Source: Prostheceraeus crozeri
Taxonomy: Eukaryota; Platyhelminthes; Polycladida; Euryleptidae
Assembly: GCA_907163375.1 (NCBI GenBank)
Contig: CAJQUW010011532.1
Location: 372,001 to 436,000 of the forward strand
Length of the DNA stretch: 64,000 bases
Reading direction: 5' to 3'
Numbering within the stretch: position 1 is the stretch's first letter; each line of letters opens with the position of its first letter. The position numbers and the translations under genes are program-made. The notes below the pieces were generated by a model that was not told where the DNA came from, searched no databases, and saw only the letters and a list, made by a program, of their open reading frames with translations. Shown in pieces: positions 20,491 to 29,703 of the stretch.

Positions 20491-20948
20491 GTAACTTAAG
20501 CAACATACAAATCTTGAGGAAAATGGGAAATGCTCATCCCTACTCCAAGTCAATATTTCTTGATGTCTTTTCTAGAGATAATTTACCTAATTCAATTCCT
20601 TTCTATCCTTGTTCGCTTATCATCAATACGGACAGCAACAATCTTCCTGGTAAACATTGGGTTGCAGTGTACATCAATCGCTGTAAAGTGGCTGAATATT
20701 TTGACTCTCTTAATCTACCTCGCTTACATGACATTGCATTATGGATGAATAGGTTCTCCTGGACGATTAAGAAAGTTACATCGTTTCCACTTCAAAGCAA
20801 TGTATCTCTCATGTGCGGCGGTTATGTGCTATATTTCATCAACGAGAGACCATTGAAAAATAACTGTAAAAGTGTTTTACAACTTTTTTCGAAAGACTGC
20901 TATAAAAATGATGTAATTCTTACAAAGTATATTGAAACTGTTTTGTAA
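20487..20948 (+). CDS. Adenain-type cysteine protease (Polinton PRO)
   Basis: A 153-aa C5/Ulp1-like protease that is expected to mature capsid and core precursors. The catalytic residues are visible in the canonical order His-Asp-Gln-Cys: H57 in GKHWVAVY, D73 in EYFDSL, Q103 in PLQSNV and C110 in LMCGGY. The start overlaps the stop of the capsid gene by 4 bp. An AATAAA directly overlaps the end of the frame (20948 onward), marking the end of the plus-strand block, which converges with the minus-strand genes. Confidence 0.9.
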   Translation: MSNLSNIQILRKMGNAHPYSKSIFLDVFSRDNLPNSIPFYPCSLIINTDSNNLPGKHWVAVYINRCKVAEYFDSLNLPRLHDIALWMNRFSWTIKKVTSFPLQSNVSLMCGGYVLYFINERPLKNNCKSVLQLFSKDCYKNDVILTKYIETVL

Positions 20949-21079
20949 TAAAGTTTTATTTTATATGTAAATATCCTTGTTTTATGTTCCAAATCGTTGG
21001 GTTTAGAGGGAAAGCAAAACATGTTTACATTTCAATATGTATTTACAAATATACAGTTCTTTTCTAAATATTTACATAG

Positions 21080-21649
21080 CTACAATGTAGATTTCACAAA
21101 TATTTTTCTCAAATCACATAGGATGGGAGGAACATCATTTATGTCTTTAATGCCGGTTATCACAATCTTTCCATTATGGAATACATGAACATGATATGGG
21201 TGCCAGTTAGTCATCTGTGCTGCTGGAAATAGTTCCACTTCATAAGTGAGATTATTTGATGATGTGACTTTACGAAAGTCATAATGATAGTTCAATTCAC
21301 ATAACACAGTCATTGTCTTCACTTCCCATTCAGATAATGAGTCACTAAGTAAATTTTCCAACGTAGAATGTAGATATGGTAGATCACCATCAGTGAAGCC
21401 ACCAACACACTGGATTGTTCCATTTGGAAAGAATAGGATAGTCACATATTTATCCTTCCTCTGTATCCTCCATGTTAACATTGAGGGTCTTCCCAGATGT
21501 AGATTCGTTGTCGGCTTCATCTTGTGTTTTATTAATAACCATTGCTTTCGATTGGGAATGTTCCGCTCGATTTCTTGAAGATTGAGTTTTGAGTTTACTT
21601 TTGTAGTTAACATGCGATTCACGACTTCCATCCGCTTGATGTCCTCCAT
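21080..21649 (-). CDS. TATA-binding-protein-like two-repeat protein
   Basis: A 189-aa protein, close in size to the 180-aa TBP core, that appears to hold two copies of a TBP-type repeat. Repeat 1 (about residues 8-103) runs VVNRMLTTKVNSKLNLQEI, then ILFFPNGTIQCVGG. Repeat 2 (about 112-186) runs MTVLCELNYHYDF, then VHVFHNGKIVITG. The pattern of an N-terminal strand, a hydrophobic strand ending in a Gly-containing turn and 'TG/GG', and a C-terminal helix matches the TBP saddle. Identity to cellular TBP looks low. A CRE-type TGACGTCA (21704-21711) lies 55 bp upstream. It would direct transcription from the element's TATA boxes, which is inference. Confidence 0.6.
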   Translation of the reverse strand: MEDIKRMEVVNRMLTTKVNSKLNLQEIERNIPNRKQWLLIKHKMKPTTNLHLGRPSMLTWRIQRKDKYVTILFFPNGTIQCVGGFTDGDLPYLHSTLENLLSDSLSEWEVKTMTVLCELNYHYDFRKVTSSNNLTYEVELFPAAQMTNWHPYHVHVFHNGKIVITGIKDINDVPPILCDLRKIFVKSTL

Positions 21650-21703
21650 CCTTAATAAATGAAATCATATGTGGTAGTATCTCTTTTGTAAAGTTTCTCC
21701 ATG

Positions 21704-21711
21704 TGACGTCA
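21704..21711. promoter_or_regulatory. CRE/ATF-type site TGACGTCA upstream of TBP-like gene
   Basis: A perfect palindromic CRE lies 55 bp before the TBP-like start codon. An identical site lies 61 bp before the polymerase start. Confidence 0.5.
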
Positions 21712-21791
21712 CTGAAACGGAAAAATCGATAGTCAATATCTTCTCTCTTTGGTGAACAGACGTATAGCTTGACGGTAGAGTCACACTTTAT

Positions 21792-22073
21792 TCATACCTT
21801 TTGATCGAGGGGAATCTTCATCCGTGTCTTATGGTTGTCAATCAGATCAGCGAAGTCTTTCAGTGAAGGTAATGCGTCAAGGCTAATGCAAACGCCACGA
21901 TGTTTTCCACCACTATTTGTTATTAAGTGACGAAAGACTAATTTCTTAGAATTTGTTATGTGAATGCTTTGTGAGTCATTTAATTTCCATGTTCTAATGT
22001 AATGAGGCATGTTTTCAAATATAAACCTAAATTTATTTGTTTGCATAAAGCTTGCTATTTTACATCTCAACAT
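21792..22073 (-). CDS. Small PC4-like (transcriptional coactivator p15) protein
   Basis: A 93-aa protein. Residues 29-82 (TWKLNDSQSIHIT, KKLVFRHL, RGVCISLDALPSLKDFADLI) follow the PC4/p15 layout of short beta strands, an 'I-R'-like strand, a turn, 'G-I-S-L' and a final helix. PC4 binds single-stranded DNA and bridges activators and TBP in eukaryotes. Lying between the polymerase and the TBP-like gene on the same strand, it could serve replication or transcription. The match is by eye and needs a profile search. Confidence 0.45.
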   Translation of the reverse strand: MLRCKIASFMQTNKFRFIFENMPHYIRTWKLNDSQSIHITNSKKLVFRHLITNSGGKHRGVCISLDALPSLKDFADLIDNHKTRMKIPLDQKV

Positions 22074-22242
22074 ATCGGAATGATGTTGAGTGCTACGTCT
22101 TCAATTCATAGTAGGACTACCTATGTTTTAGTAATTATTTCTACACATCGGAAAGATGTAGAAATTTCATTTTATATTTAATCTACCTATATATTATTAA
22201 GCATGACTACGCAGAAATGTAGCGATTGGTTAGTTTACTTTG

Positions 22243-25200
22243 TTAAATTTCTTGAACTTCTACGTCACCTGTAGCAGGAAGGCATCTCCTTCTCTTTGAA
22301 GGTGGGGGAAGACCTAAACTATAGTGTCCATATGGTAGAGATAGATTTTTATTTAACCAACAGCGCTTATCCTCCCAAAGTGAAAGTCCTCGCTTTCTAA
22401 ATGATTTTGTAGTGACTACGTGATTTGTTGAATTTATAATTGTCATTTCCTCATTTGTATCTTTCTCACTGTAGTACACAGTCCTATAATCATTATGTTG
22501 TAATTTTTTAACTGCAGCTCTCTGCACTCCTTTTGCCCGCTTGATGCTATCACAAGTTGAATCTAGATATTTCATTGAATACATTTTTGGTTTTAGCAAG
22601 ATCATTTCCTCAAGCAACTTTCCCGCACACTCATCCTTAAAACAACCTAATCTGGCTCTGTTTGTTACTGAGTATAGTCGGTGATGACTGTCATAGTTTG
22701 AAGAGTCAAATTTTTCACCGAAATATAGCAGTACATCCTCCAGGCTGACAGATGGTGAGGTGTACAAACATAGGAAAAAACTATCGGTATCACCTCCACA
22801 AAGCCGCGTTCTATTTATCAGTGGACATCTTTTTAAATCATTGTAGTATAACTGGTACATTTCCAATTTGCTGTAGTCAAGTACCACTTGACCAACATAA
22901 ATCAATTTATTCAACATTATTGAAGGTTTATACATTTCCATACCAACTAGATCTTCATCAAATATCTTATGCTGTACATAGAAAGGATGATTTGATAATT
23001 TTCGACATTGTTCCACGCTGTTTACTAATTTGAATTTTCTCCTTCGTCTTACATTTTCCATTGTTTTACCATATAAAGAATTATTTTTCAACTTATAAAA
23101 TGACTTTTCAAAGTTGGTACTTGATTGAGCTCTCTTTTGTGAATTCATATCAATGTACGTTCTCAACCATGGCTTTTGTGTGAACTTTATACCGTTGTGA
23201 ATTTCTGTGATTTTCATACCCATGGATAAATAAAATTTTAATATTGAATAGTGTACAACATAATTCTCCATATTGAATTGATGAAGCAAGAGTTTTTTAG
23301 TTGAACTGAATTTAGTGTCTGGTCTTATTTTCCTATGTAAATCCTTCATATAAGTTGAGAACATATTTTGCTCTACGGTCTGCATCTCTGGCGCTAATGG
23401 GAAATCGGCAGTGTCATCATGTATGTTTGCAGGATATTCTAAGTTCAAATCAAAAATATAGCCAATTTCACCATCATCATCGATAGCTTGTATATTTTCT
23501 TCGTTTAGAAAATAGCTTACTTCACTATCACTCAACCATTTAAAATTTGAATGTGGTAGACTCTTACTGAGCGAAGAACCGTAAAGGTTATTGACATCAA
23601 TGTAAGATAAGTGACGACTTTCATTTGTATTATTTTGTAATTCCGAAATGCGTGCACGTGCTCTGTGAATGTTCGTAAAAGTCATTCCACCCCTTATTCC
23701 CCTTTCGAAGAGATTATACATACTTTCGTCTTGTATGTAGTGTGGAGGATCATTAGATGTCAAATTTAAAGCTGAAGTAAAGCTAAGATGTGGAAGGCTA
23801 ACGAAATGGACAGGATCTACTTCATCTTCACTTTGACTTAGTGACCTAAAAACTTCAAAAATATCTGTCAGTAATAATACATCCAGTTTCAAATATGTAA
23901 GCATGTAATCACCAAAATTGTTACAATTGAAAGCAAACCACGCATTACTAGCGTGCTTATATTCTTCATCTGAACAATGTTCACGAGTGAGATCATTATA
24001 AAATTCACATTGTGGTGGCAGACATTTTTCTGACAATGTATTTAGACTTTTGAAATAACAGTAGGGAAACACTCCCTTTTGATAAAGAATATCATCTGTT
24101 AACAGGGGAAATTCATTTCTTAGTTTTTCTACATGTTCATAAACTTGCAATCCTCTTACTAACTCACTCAATGATGCACTTAAAAATTGATAAGAATCTA
24201 AGAATTTTAACTTGAAGTAGATTGTTTTTCCTTTGTATTCGTTTACAGGGACGCTGGCGGATAGAGTTATATACTTTTCAGCTGTTGCTGCTACTACTTC
24301 CAATTTCCATGACTTCTTCTTTCCAATTGCTTTATAGCAAACGATATGACTATCATAATTCTTAAAATTATGGAAGAAGATGGGTAGTTCCCGCCTATTT
24401 TGTTTTAATCGAAGATTGCATTTACTGCATATTGTTTGTCTATATCTTCCTGTTAAATGGTCGTGATCTCTTACTTTTATGCAATCATCACTAAATACAG
24501 CTTTACATTTATTACAATTTTTTACATTTTTATGTTTTTCTTCTTCATCAGAAGAAAGAGACATTGGTTGCCGGCTTATTGCACGCTGATTATCATATAA
24601 GTTTTGAGCTATATTTTCTAGGTGATCCAAGAAGTCCATAATACAATTCTCTCCTTTGAAGACATAATATTTGTTTTCAAATCTGGACTGGAGAGCTTTA
24701 TGCCAAACATGATAAACACCAACTGCTGCCGGTTTGTGTACTTTATTATCGATGTAGCACTCTATATCTGCATAAACAACTAAAGGAGGACTTAATTGAT
24801 ATTCCATGCTACTTGTGCTTACCTCTAGTTGTTTAGGCATTCTTTCTATTTGTGCCTTTCCACGAACACAAAATTGATAATGTCGCTTCAAAGTTGTCTT
24901 ATATGTAAACGATTGGGTACATCGATCGCAGAAATGTTTATATCTTCTATTTATTTTTCTATATAATCTTGATAGTTTTCTGATTCCACAATAGTGTGCA
25001 CGTTCATTGTTTATAATTAGTAGTATATTCACAGTTCGTTTACCAATAAAGTTGCTGCTATATCGAACACCTTTTAGTCCTTTTTCGTAAAGGTGAATGT
25101 TGATTTTAATGTCATTATTTTTCTCAAACTTAGGAATATCTTTAATTGATACGGGTGTAGAGATGTCATTCATATTTAGTTCAGATGTCCATTTACTATA

Positions 25201-26151
25201 TGATTTTATCTCATTCCTAGAATATGATACATCATTGTAATGTAGCATTGATAGAACTGAATACAAGAAACAGTCATTTGCATTTGAATGTACATTAATT
25301 ACAGCCTTCGAATCTTTCAAACTCTTTGGTAGATTAAATACTTCTCCACCAGAAAGTAATGGACTAGTAATAACATTGAATTCTATATTTAGTATTTCAT
25401 CTATAACCCAATTGCTACCCTTATTTGCAAAAGCTTCAATATGACTTGAGAGACTATTTAAGTTATCTTGGAACCATGTATCATAGTCATAAATATAGTT
25501 TGTGGATGATGAAGTAAAGTGTGCGAGAAACGTTTCATCTTCCTGAGGATTTGATCGCACATAACGAATTTTTGCTACCAGACGACCACGTAGTTGAAAA
25601 TTTTCTAGAAGGTTTGTCACTAAGTTCTCTAATATAGATCGCATACTTAATAAAAAGGAAGTTATATCTACTGTGTGTGCTGATGGTGTGATGTCGTATA
25701 CACGAGCATGACCGTTGAGCGCGCTTTCGCTGAGACTTACAGTTCCATGATTATTTTGAATATTCATCTCACTATTTGTATTATGCATATTCATATGCTG
25801 ACGGAATTTGCTTATAGAATTATACGTTTTACCACAGCGGGAGCAGCATTGCATAAAGATCAAACTATTATTTGAAGCGCTGATTGGTACATGTCTAGAC
25901 GTTGATTCAGCAGTACTAGATTTGGGTATTTCACTATCATTAGCTGAGATACTTCGAGGATTTGAATTTAAATTACAATTACTTGGTTGCTTATCACAGA
26001 CTAGATTGTGTCGCTTTAGATTATCCTGTCGTTTCGTTTCATATGGACACTTCCTACACTGATAAGTTTTTCCTAACTTACAAAACTTTTCATGGCGTTG
26101 CAAATTACTATTAAGAGTAAACGTTTTTCCACATTTAGAACAGACAACCAT
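22243..26151 (-). CDS. Protein-primed family B DNA polymerase (pPolB) with N-terminal zinc fingers
   Basis: A 1302-aa replicase of the Polinton pPolB type. C2H2 fingers lie at about residues 4-23, 32-51, 103-122 and 408-428. A conserved segment NDCFLYSVLSML..SIKDIPKFEKNNDI (292-350) precedes the catalytic part. The exonuclease motifs are D462-I-E464 (ExoI), FHNFKNYDSH around N595/D600 (ExoII) and YLKLD around Y753/D757 (ExoIII). A Cys/His insertion with CNKC and RDHDHLTGRYR (546-578) looks like a zinc-bound HNH-type fold. Polymerase motif A is YIDVNNLYG (D852), motif B is KLKNNSLYGK (about 1020-1029) and motif C is GGDTDSF (D1121, D1123). All motifs are intact. Four classical fingers upstream of the polymerase are more than usual. 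Confidence 0.95.
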   Translation of the reverse strand: MVVCSKCGKTFTLNSNLQRHEKFCKLGKTYQCRKCPYETKRQDNLKRHNLVCDKQPSNCNLNSNPRSISANDSEIPKSSTAESTSRHVPISASNNSLIFMQCCSRCGKTYNSISKFRQHMNMHNTNSEMNIQNNHGTVSLSESALNGHARVYDITPSAHTVDITSFLLSMRSILENLVTNLLENFQLRGRLVAKIRYVRSNPQEDETFLAHFTSSSTNYIYDYDTWFQDNLNSLSSHIEAFANKGSNWVIDEILNIEFNVITSPLLSGGEVFNLPKSLKDSKAVINVHSNANDCFLYSVLSMLHYNDVSYSRNEIKSYSKWTSELNMNDISTPVSIKDIPKFEKNNDIKINIHLYEKGLKGVRYSSNFIGKRTVNILLIINNERAHYCGIRKLSRLYRKINRRYKHFCDRCTQSFTYKTTLKRHYQFCVRGKAQIERMPKQLEVSTSSMEYQLSPPLVVYADIECYIDNKVHKPAAVGVYHVWHKALQSRFENKYYVFKGENCIMDFLDHLENIAQNLYDNQRAISRQPMSLSSDEEEKHKNVKNCNKCKAVFSDDCIKVRDHDHLTGRYRQTICSKCNLRLKQNRRELPIFFHNFKNYDSHIVCYKAIGKKKSWKLEVVAATAEKYITLSASVPVNEYKGKTIYFKLKFLDSYQFLSASLSELVRGLQVYEHVEKLRNEFPLLTDDILYQKGVFPYCYFKSLNTLSEKCLPPQCEFYNDLTREHCSDEEYKHASNAWFAFNCNNFGDYMLTYLKLDVLLLTDIFEVFRSLSQSEDEVDPVHFVSLPHLSFTSALNLTSNDPPHYIQDESMYNLFERGIRGGMTFTNIHRARARISELQNNTNESRHLSYIDVNNLYGSSLSKSLPHSNFKWLSDSEVSYFLNEENIQAIDDDGEIGYIFDLNLEYPANIHDDTADFPLAPEMQTVEQNMFSTYMKDLHRKIRPDTKFSSTKKLLLHQFNMENYVVHYSILKFYLSMGMKITEIHNGIKFTQKPWLRTYIDMNSQKRAQSSTNFEKSFYKLKNNSLYGKTMENVRRRRKFKLVNSVEQCRKLSNHPFYVQHKIFDEDLVGMEMYKPSIMLNKLIYVGQVVLDYSKLEMYQLYYNDLKRCPLINRTRLCGGDTDSFFLCLYTSPSVSLEDVLLYFGEKFDSSNYDSHHRLYSVTNRARLGCFKDECAGKLLEEMILLKPKMYSMKYLDSTCDSIKRAKGVQRAAVKKLQHNDYRTVYYSEKDTNEEMTIINSTNHVVTTKSFRKRGLSLWEDKRCWLNKNLSLPYGHYSLGLPPPSKRRRCLPATGDVEVQEI

Positions 26152-26166
26152 GTTTATTAAACTGGT

Positions 26167-26219
26167 GAGGATTATAATTTTGCAGACTATATATATATTT
26201 TTATCATCCTATGACGTCA
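26167..26219 (-). promoter_or_regulatory. PolB promoter: CRE, TATA box and TAATCCTC motif
   Basis: On the minus strand a perfect CRE TGACGTCA (26219-26212) is followed by a TATATATATA stretch (about 26197-26188) and TAATCCTC (26174-26167), then the ATG at 26151. The TAATCCTC motif recurs near the expected start site of the two right-end genes. Confidence 0.55.
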
Positions 26220-26326
26220 CAACGATTACTAGCCAATGACATTTGTTCCAATCTACGATGAAATAAGAAGACAGGACTTGTATCAAATTCTTTTTCCATT
26301 AAGTTAAAAAGTCAAAGTAAAAGAAA

Positions 26327-28219
26327 TTACAACTTTTGACACTTTATCATGTCACTGTGTGAGAGTTTCACATACTGGCACTGCTCGCAACAGTCGGACG
26401 TTTCCTCCATCCGAGTCAATCTAACTCGTGAAATGAGACCTTCACGATATACGATGTGCATCAGTGTCTCACGTTTGAATTGCCTATTGCCTCGGGCTAC
26501 AGAAGAGGACAATAGCAAGTTTGACTGTGTCAAATTGCGAACAGACACAATCAAACCCCTATTCTCCTCCCTGAGCTTGCTCTCCCGCTGTTCAGCCATC
26601 CGAAGTCGTTGCTGGCACAACTTGAGTTTCTCCTCCAGTCGCTCATCACCTTCTAACGTTTCGTCAAGGTCCACATTATATTCCCGCAGAGGTAATGGAG
26701 CGGGAGCAGGAACAGGGACCGGATCGGGAGTAGGAGCAGGATCAGGAAAAGGGACTGGAGCGGGAGCAGGAGCAGAAGCAGGATTAGAAGAAGGGATCGG
26801 AGCGGGAGCAGGAACAGGTGACGTAGTAGGAGCTCGTGGTGGTGTGAGAACTCCTCGATGTTCGAGGATCGGCGTGAAAGGAAGCCGAGCGCTACAGTTT
26901 GGCGACGCCCGGATCCGCGAGATGGAAATCTCTTGAGATGCGAAATCAATCACATGCTGAAATGAGAAGAAATAATTGTTTACTATCTATATGTCCTTAT
27001 AATGAGGAAAGAGCAATATAGATCTAACAAAATTTATAAAAATCATACCTCAGGAGTGACACTTGACGGATTGTCCCGAAACGAATTGTTCTGAAAATAG
27101 ATAACACTGCTATAATTTTGAACCACATTTAACAAGAGAAATCATGAGATTTAGTTAATAATTATGTTATGTAGTTATCGTTAATTTCGATACTTACAAG
27201 AGAGCGTCTTGTGTCATCCTCATCAGAAGATGATGTCGCCGATGACGTAGTGGACGTCTCATCCGATGAAGACTCCCGTATCGTGTACGGACGCTCTTCA
27301 TTGTCCTCAACTGATGTGGTCGTAGCCGGAGTTGAGGTGATGCTAGCAGCTCTGGATTTTTTCAGGGATAGGGATCGCATTACCTGAAGCGGTAGAAAAA
27401 GATAGAATGTTAACTGAGCAAATGGATGATGTATGATACATTAACAAGTGACGAGAGGGACTTATGAAAACGACTATAACAACTGTACTTACGGGACGTG
27501 GAGTACTTGACTCTTCTACCGCACTCAGCTTGGGAACCGGTGGTAGAATTTTGAACAGCTGCAAAGAGAATTAACGCATTATTATACATTGAGGGTGATT
27601 AATTTTTATCAACATGTCTTACATTTTTCACTTGAGGCAACTGTTTGTCAACCTTTGTCTTCTTCTTCGCTGGAGGCCTCTCACACTGAAATGTTTTTGA
27701 AAAGTTAAATTTACTTCATACATAACGAAACAAATGTTCTTAACATCAATCATTTTTATTTTAAATTTAACTTGTACAGTTATCGGAACTCACCTCTAGA
27801 TCGCTTGATGAAGAGTCACTATCAATGAATGCTCTTGATTTGAACTTTTGCTTTCTTTTTGTGGGAGGTTTTGCTGGTTCGGAACATTGGCTGAGTACTC
27901 CCTCTGCAGCCCTATCCTCCTTCGCGAAAAGCCTTGCCAATTTACTTTTTTCATCCTTTGAGGTTAAATTGCGTCCACCTCTGCCGTTTTCCTGCGCGCA
28001 GGATGCGTGTCTTCTGATGAAATCCTTAGACTTGTCGTCATTTGCCATTTCCGTGCTTCGCACGTAGGACCGACAGGTGAGGCAATATACGTAGGTGCAG
28101 CCCTCCTTAAAAGTACACTCCTTGTGACCACTTTTACTGGCATGTCTCACCGGCTGCTTACATGTTTCACAAAAGTGAAATATTAACCGCTGGCGTGCGA
28201 GGCTTGCATGACGAACCAT
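26327..28219 (-). CDS. Intron-containing Polinton gene, six coding exons, zinc-binding N terminus and coiled-coil C terminus
   Basis: I do not recognise this protein. The proposed coding exons are 28219-27794, 27685-27623, 27558-27493, 27383-27198, 27090-27049 and 26956-26327. Every junction has a GT donor matching GTRAG-type consensus and a pyrimidine-CAG acceptor. Each exon length is a multiple of three, so all introns are phase 0. The product would be about 470 aa. Its N terminus has a Cys/His cluster (FCETCKQPV, HKECTFKEGCTYVYCLTC) likely to bind zinc, followed by acidic Ser-rich stretches. The last exon encodes a long Pro-Ala repeat, then a coiled coil (EEKLKLCQQRLRMAEQRESK) and a CCEQC motif. 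Spliced genes are unusual in Polintons. Transcript evidence is lacking. Confidence 0.75.
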
Positions 28220-28221
28220 TT

Positions 28222-28951
28222 CTGTAAGTCATGAAAAGCGTTTGTTATTATTTTATCTATTAGCAAATGTGAATATCATTTAAGTGACTATTGCATAAAT
28301 ATTGGAAAGTAATTCTACAGTCATTAATTTTCTGACAGAGATATATATTTTTCGAGATAGAAACCGAAAGTCGAAATGTTGAATTTATCTTGAAAAGGGT
28401 TGTTTACATATTAACATGAAATTGAAATCAGCTGATGTATTATTATTTTATTTCGAAATGAAATCATAGAAACGAAACTGTTGTTTTGAAAAAGATAAAC
28501 ATTTCTAACTTTGGTTAAACAACTTTTAATTTGTAAATGGTCCACAGACTATCACTTTGAAAACAAAATTAGCATTTGAATTATTTACAAATTTGAAGCA
28601 CACTTTGGAAATGTCTATCTTTATTTAAACACTTCATCATGTAAGCTTGTGTGCTTTATAAGTTTTGAAAATGCTATAATTAATTATGAAAATTAATAAT
28701 TCTGTTTAATAATATAACATATAGTGTTCCTAACTTAAGATCCAGCCACATGTTTTAAACTAACTGGTTATAAGAACTTAGTAATGTTCCTACTCCCAAA
28801 CTATATAAAGTAGTGAATAGAAGAATGTAGAACTCACTTCAGAATTGCAGTAATAAATCGAGAAAACGGAGAGACGGAGAACGAGGTCTGCTATGCACAC
28901 AGAATAATTCAAAAATGAGTGAAAAACGGAGCTCTACAACTTCTTTATATA
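28222..28951 (-). promoter_or_regulatory. Probable promoter and 5'-UTR intron of the spliced gene; divergent TATA
   Basis: A minus-strand TATATAAAG (28951-28943) is followed by a donor-like GTGAGT (28837-28832). An acceptor CAG ends at 28222, two bases before the ATG at 28219, which suggests a 5'-UTR exon and an intron of about 615 bp. A plus-strand CTATATAAAG (28801-28810) points the other way, but no plus-strand gene of note follows it. Confidence 0.45.
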
Positions 28952-29294
28952 TGATTCTAACAAAGGAACCATGAACAAAGACCGGATGTCATCATAACAT
29001 CACATTGGTATAGAAAAACAAACTGTTGAATTCAAACAAAACTAAACAGCTGATATATTTTAATGATGAAATAGAAAAGTGCCATCAAAGTCTTTGATGC
29101 TAGAGTGGTACATGTAACCGCGAAGTTAAACCAATTAACATGTGATGAAGATGGATCCCCTGCAGTTCTAAACATTAAAAAATCTACTTAAGTTAAGGAT
29201 TTCATCTAAATTCAAATAATAAAGAAAAAGTCATTAAGTTTTAAGAAGTTAAATCCAGACTGCATCATGAAACGCGCAAAAATCGAAATTTGAA

Positions 29295-29360
29295 TTTCGC
29301 GCCAAATTTCGTAAAATCAAATTTCGCGCCAAATTTCGAAAAATCAAATTTTGCGCCAAA
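29295..29360. promoter_or_regulatory. Three evenly spaced E2F-type sites
   Basis: TTTCGCGCCAAA occurs at 29295-29306 and 29322-29333, and TTTTGCGCCAAA at 29349-29360, with exact 27-bp spacing. The sequence contains TTTCGCGC on one strand and TTTGGCGC on the other, both matching the E2F consensus TTTSSCGC. Confidence 0.55.
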
Positions 29361-29378
29361 TTTAAATTTAATGGCATC

Positions 29379-29425
29379 TAGGGTTAGGGTTAGGGTTAAG
29401 GTTAGGGTTAGGTTTAGGGTTAGGG
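29379..29425 (+). repeat. Internal TTAGGG (telomere-type) array
   Basis: About eight TTAGGG units with two variants (TTAAGG and TTTAGGG). It lies inside the Polinton, flanked on both sides by element DNA, so it is an interstitial array and not a chromosome end. Confidence 0.85.
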
Positions 29426-29503
29426 AAGCAAGAAGAGTATCTATGGCACCCGGAACCCATGGGTAAATAAATTTTCGAGTGCGCGAAGCGGCCCCCCCCG
29501 CCG

Positions 29504-29575
29504 TGTATGAAGTGTATGAAGTGTATGAAGTGTATGAAGTGTATGAAGTGTATGAAGTGTATGAAGTGTATGAAG
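29504..29575 (+). repeat. 9-bp tandem repeat (TGTATGAAG)x8
   Basis: Eight perfect copies, immediately followed by overlapping AGGTCA half-sites. One AGGTCA-A-AGGTCA pair has DR1 spacing at 29574-29586. Confidence 0.95.
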
Positions 29576-29703
29576 GTCAAAGGTCAAGGTCAAGTCAAAG
29601 GTCAAGTTCATGTGGAAGTTTATGCATTATGGTCATTTCGAGTGATCAAACTTTAACTTGGAAAATTTTCAAAAACTTGAAAACTTAGTTATTTTTGAGA
29701 AAA

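Noticed and set aside
22752..23033. Plus-strand ORFs inside the polymerase
   Set aside because: The minus-strand polymerase frame explains this region fully.
26349..26936. Plus-strand Gly/Ala-rich ORF
   Set aside because: It is antisense to the Pro-Ala repeat and coiled coil of the last exon of the spliced gene, and the minus-strand frame has splice support.
29379..29425. Chromosome end
   Set aside because: The TTAGGG array is short, degenerate and embedded in continuous Polinton DNA.
29504..29575. Possible CRISPR-like array
   Set aside because: Contiguous 9-bp repeats without spacers, in an animal genome.
29479..29688. ORF encoding YEVYEV repeats, and its antisense FIHFIH partner
   Set aside because: Both are products of the 9-bp tandem repeat, whose length is a multiple of three.
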